DNA of 64,000 nucleotides from contig CAMDFX010000003.1 in NCBI GenBank assembly GCA_945897805.1, forward strand, positions 124,001 through 188,000, in the 5' to 3' direction. Positions 63,449 through 64,000 of the stretch are shown piece after piece. Under the pieces are notes generated by a model that saw only the letters and a program-made list of their open reading frames with translations, did not search any database and had not been told where the DNA came from. A program made the position numbers and the translations under genes. Numbering within the stretch: position 1 is the first letter of the stretch; every line of letters begins with the position of its first letter. The DNA comes from Chryseobacterium gleum. Lineage in GTDB: Bacteria; Bacteroidota; Bacteroidia; Flavobacteriales_D; Crocinitomicaceae.

Positions 63449-64000
63449 TGATTTTATTGATCTCAAAAAATATCTTTTCAATGCTTAAATATTGCCCATT
63501 TGGTTTTGGTCCAAGGGCAGGAACATTCACAATATATCCATAAGCGTCAAGTAATACATATAATGGAAAAGATTCTATATGATATGCTTTGAAAATTGGA
63601 TCATCTGCTTCTAATTCAAATGTTTCCCAAGGCAATGATTTAACTGTTTCTGATTGCTTTTTTGTCAATTTATCATTTTTAACGTAAATTGAAATTATAT
63701 TGATATCTTCCTGATATTTAGCGTAAATAGGGTTCAGTAGTTCTAAATCTTTGGCAGACTCTCTTGTGGAAGGATCGAAGAAATGAATATACAAATGTTT
63801 CTTAGTATAATTTCTCAAAGAAACAGATTCGCCCAATTGATTATTGATTACAAAATCAGGTGCTTTCGAACCAGGAACTAATTCTGTTAGCCGGTAAATC
63901 ATGTTTTTAGCAATAATTCCATTGCTTTTAAAGATGCTAAATTTGGCCACACTGTCTAATACACTAATGATATTGGTTTGCGGAAATTCACCAGAATAGA
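63432..64000 (-). CDS. Thioredoxin-fold (AhpC/TlpA-like) protein, 5' end beyond the window
   Basis: The frame stays open from the stop at 63432 to the last base, so the GTG at 63950 is only an internal codon or one candidate start. The visible 189 residues end in a redoxin-like domain: ELVPGSKAPDFVINNQLGESVSLRNY, then YIHFFDPSTRESAKDLELLNPI, where the usual CxxC site reads DPSTRES, and a cis-Pro loop SFPLYVLLD. Without the Cys pair it is unlikely to be a classic reductase. The upstream part, which reads YSGEFPQTNIISVLDSVAKF, suggests a further N-terminal domain as in larger TlpA-like lipoproteins. Confidence 0.75.
   Translation of the reverse strand, partial: YSGEFPQTNIISVLDSVAKFSIFKSNGIIAKNMIYRLTELVPGSKAPDFVINNQLGESVSLRNYTKKHLYIHFFDPSTRESAKDLELLNPIYAKYQEDINIISIYVKNDKLTKKQSETVKSLPWETFELEADDPIFKAYHIESFPLYVLLDAYGYIVNVPALGPKPNGQYLSIEKIFFEINKINESNK

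Noticed and set aside
1-64000. CRISPR arrays, insertion sequences, prophage, rRNA operons, toxin-antitoxin pairs
   Set aside because: No regularly spaced direct repeats, transposase, integrase, phage structural or rRNA sequence was seen on either strand.

Overview
The window looks like core chromosome of a low-GC Bacteroidota bacterium, most likely Flavobacteriales and perhaps near Crocinitomicaceae/Fluviicola (the family is a guess). The evidence is: several secreted proteins with type IX secretion (T9SS) C-terminal sorting domains, gldE and gldD gliding genes, a TonB-dependent receptor, an archaeal/eukaryotic-type ProRS, a 30-residue basic COX24-like protein, TAnnTTTG -7 promoter boxes, and almost no Shine-Dalgarno sequences. 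I see no prophage, insertion sequence, CRISPR array, restriction-modification set or rRNA.

Layout. 1-7.3 kb: an edge-truncated secreted protein, a YceI protein, fumarylacetoacetase, the RelA/SpoT alarmone enzyme, ATP-type PEP carboxykinase and an ElbB-like protein. 7.4-10 kb: a two-CXXCH lipoprotein next to a ferritin-like/CCC1 iron transporter, then an SPFH protein. 10-16 kb: a minus-strand run with a class III aminotransferase and a transketolase split into two genes with a VWA protein between them, then GAPDH. 16-24 kb: an HU/SPOR membrane protein, an unusual ABC ATPase plus membrane protein pair, a lipocalin-like protein, a thioredoxin, a MenE-like ligase and a DnaJ-domain protein both starting with TTG, a structured intergenic element and smpB. 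24-37 kb: a T9SS protein, a TonB receptor, clpB, an acyltransferase carrying a LysM-like insert, an M28 peptidase, an alpha-oxoamine synthase, a secreted nuclease and a glucosaminidase. 37-46 kb: a helical-repeat protein, an outer-membrane FadL-like protein, a low-complexity lipoprotein, proS, two identical tRNA-Glu genes with rpsT, and a putative porin. 46-49 kb is the most accessory-looking part: a DUF2891 protein, 580 bp of AT-rich non-coding DNA, a secreted HEXXH protein and a beta-barrel gene split by a frame change. 49-64 kb: fabG, an SprB-like T9SS protein, a GreA-like protein, rng, the tiny basic protein, HU, mutY, a CotH T9SS protein, ssb-gldE-gldD, an M14 carboxypeptidase, a GNAT and an edge-truncated thioredoxin-fold protein.

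The genes mostly serve central metabolism, stress and proteostasis (Rel, ClpB, SmpB), envelope building, and T9SS secretion and gliding. I found no clear new multi-gene system. The best leads are the multi-hairpin element at 23442-23644, the LysM-containing acyltransferase, the ABC pair with a Gln in place of the H-loop His, the VWA gene between the transketolase halves, and the frame-broken barrel gene.
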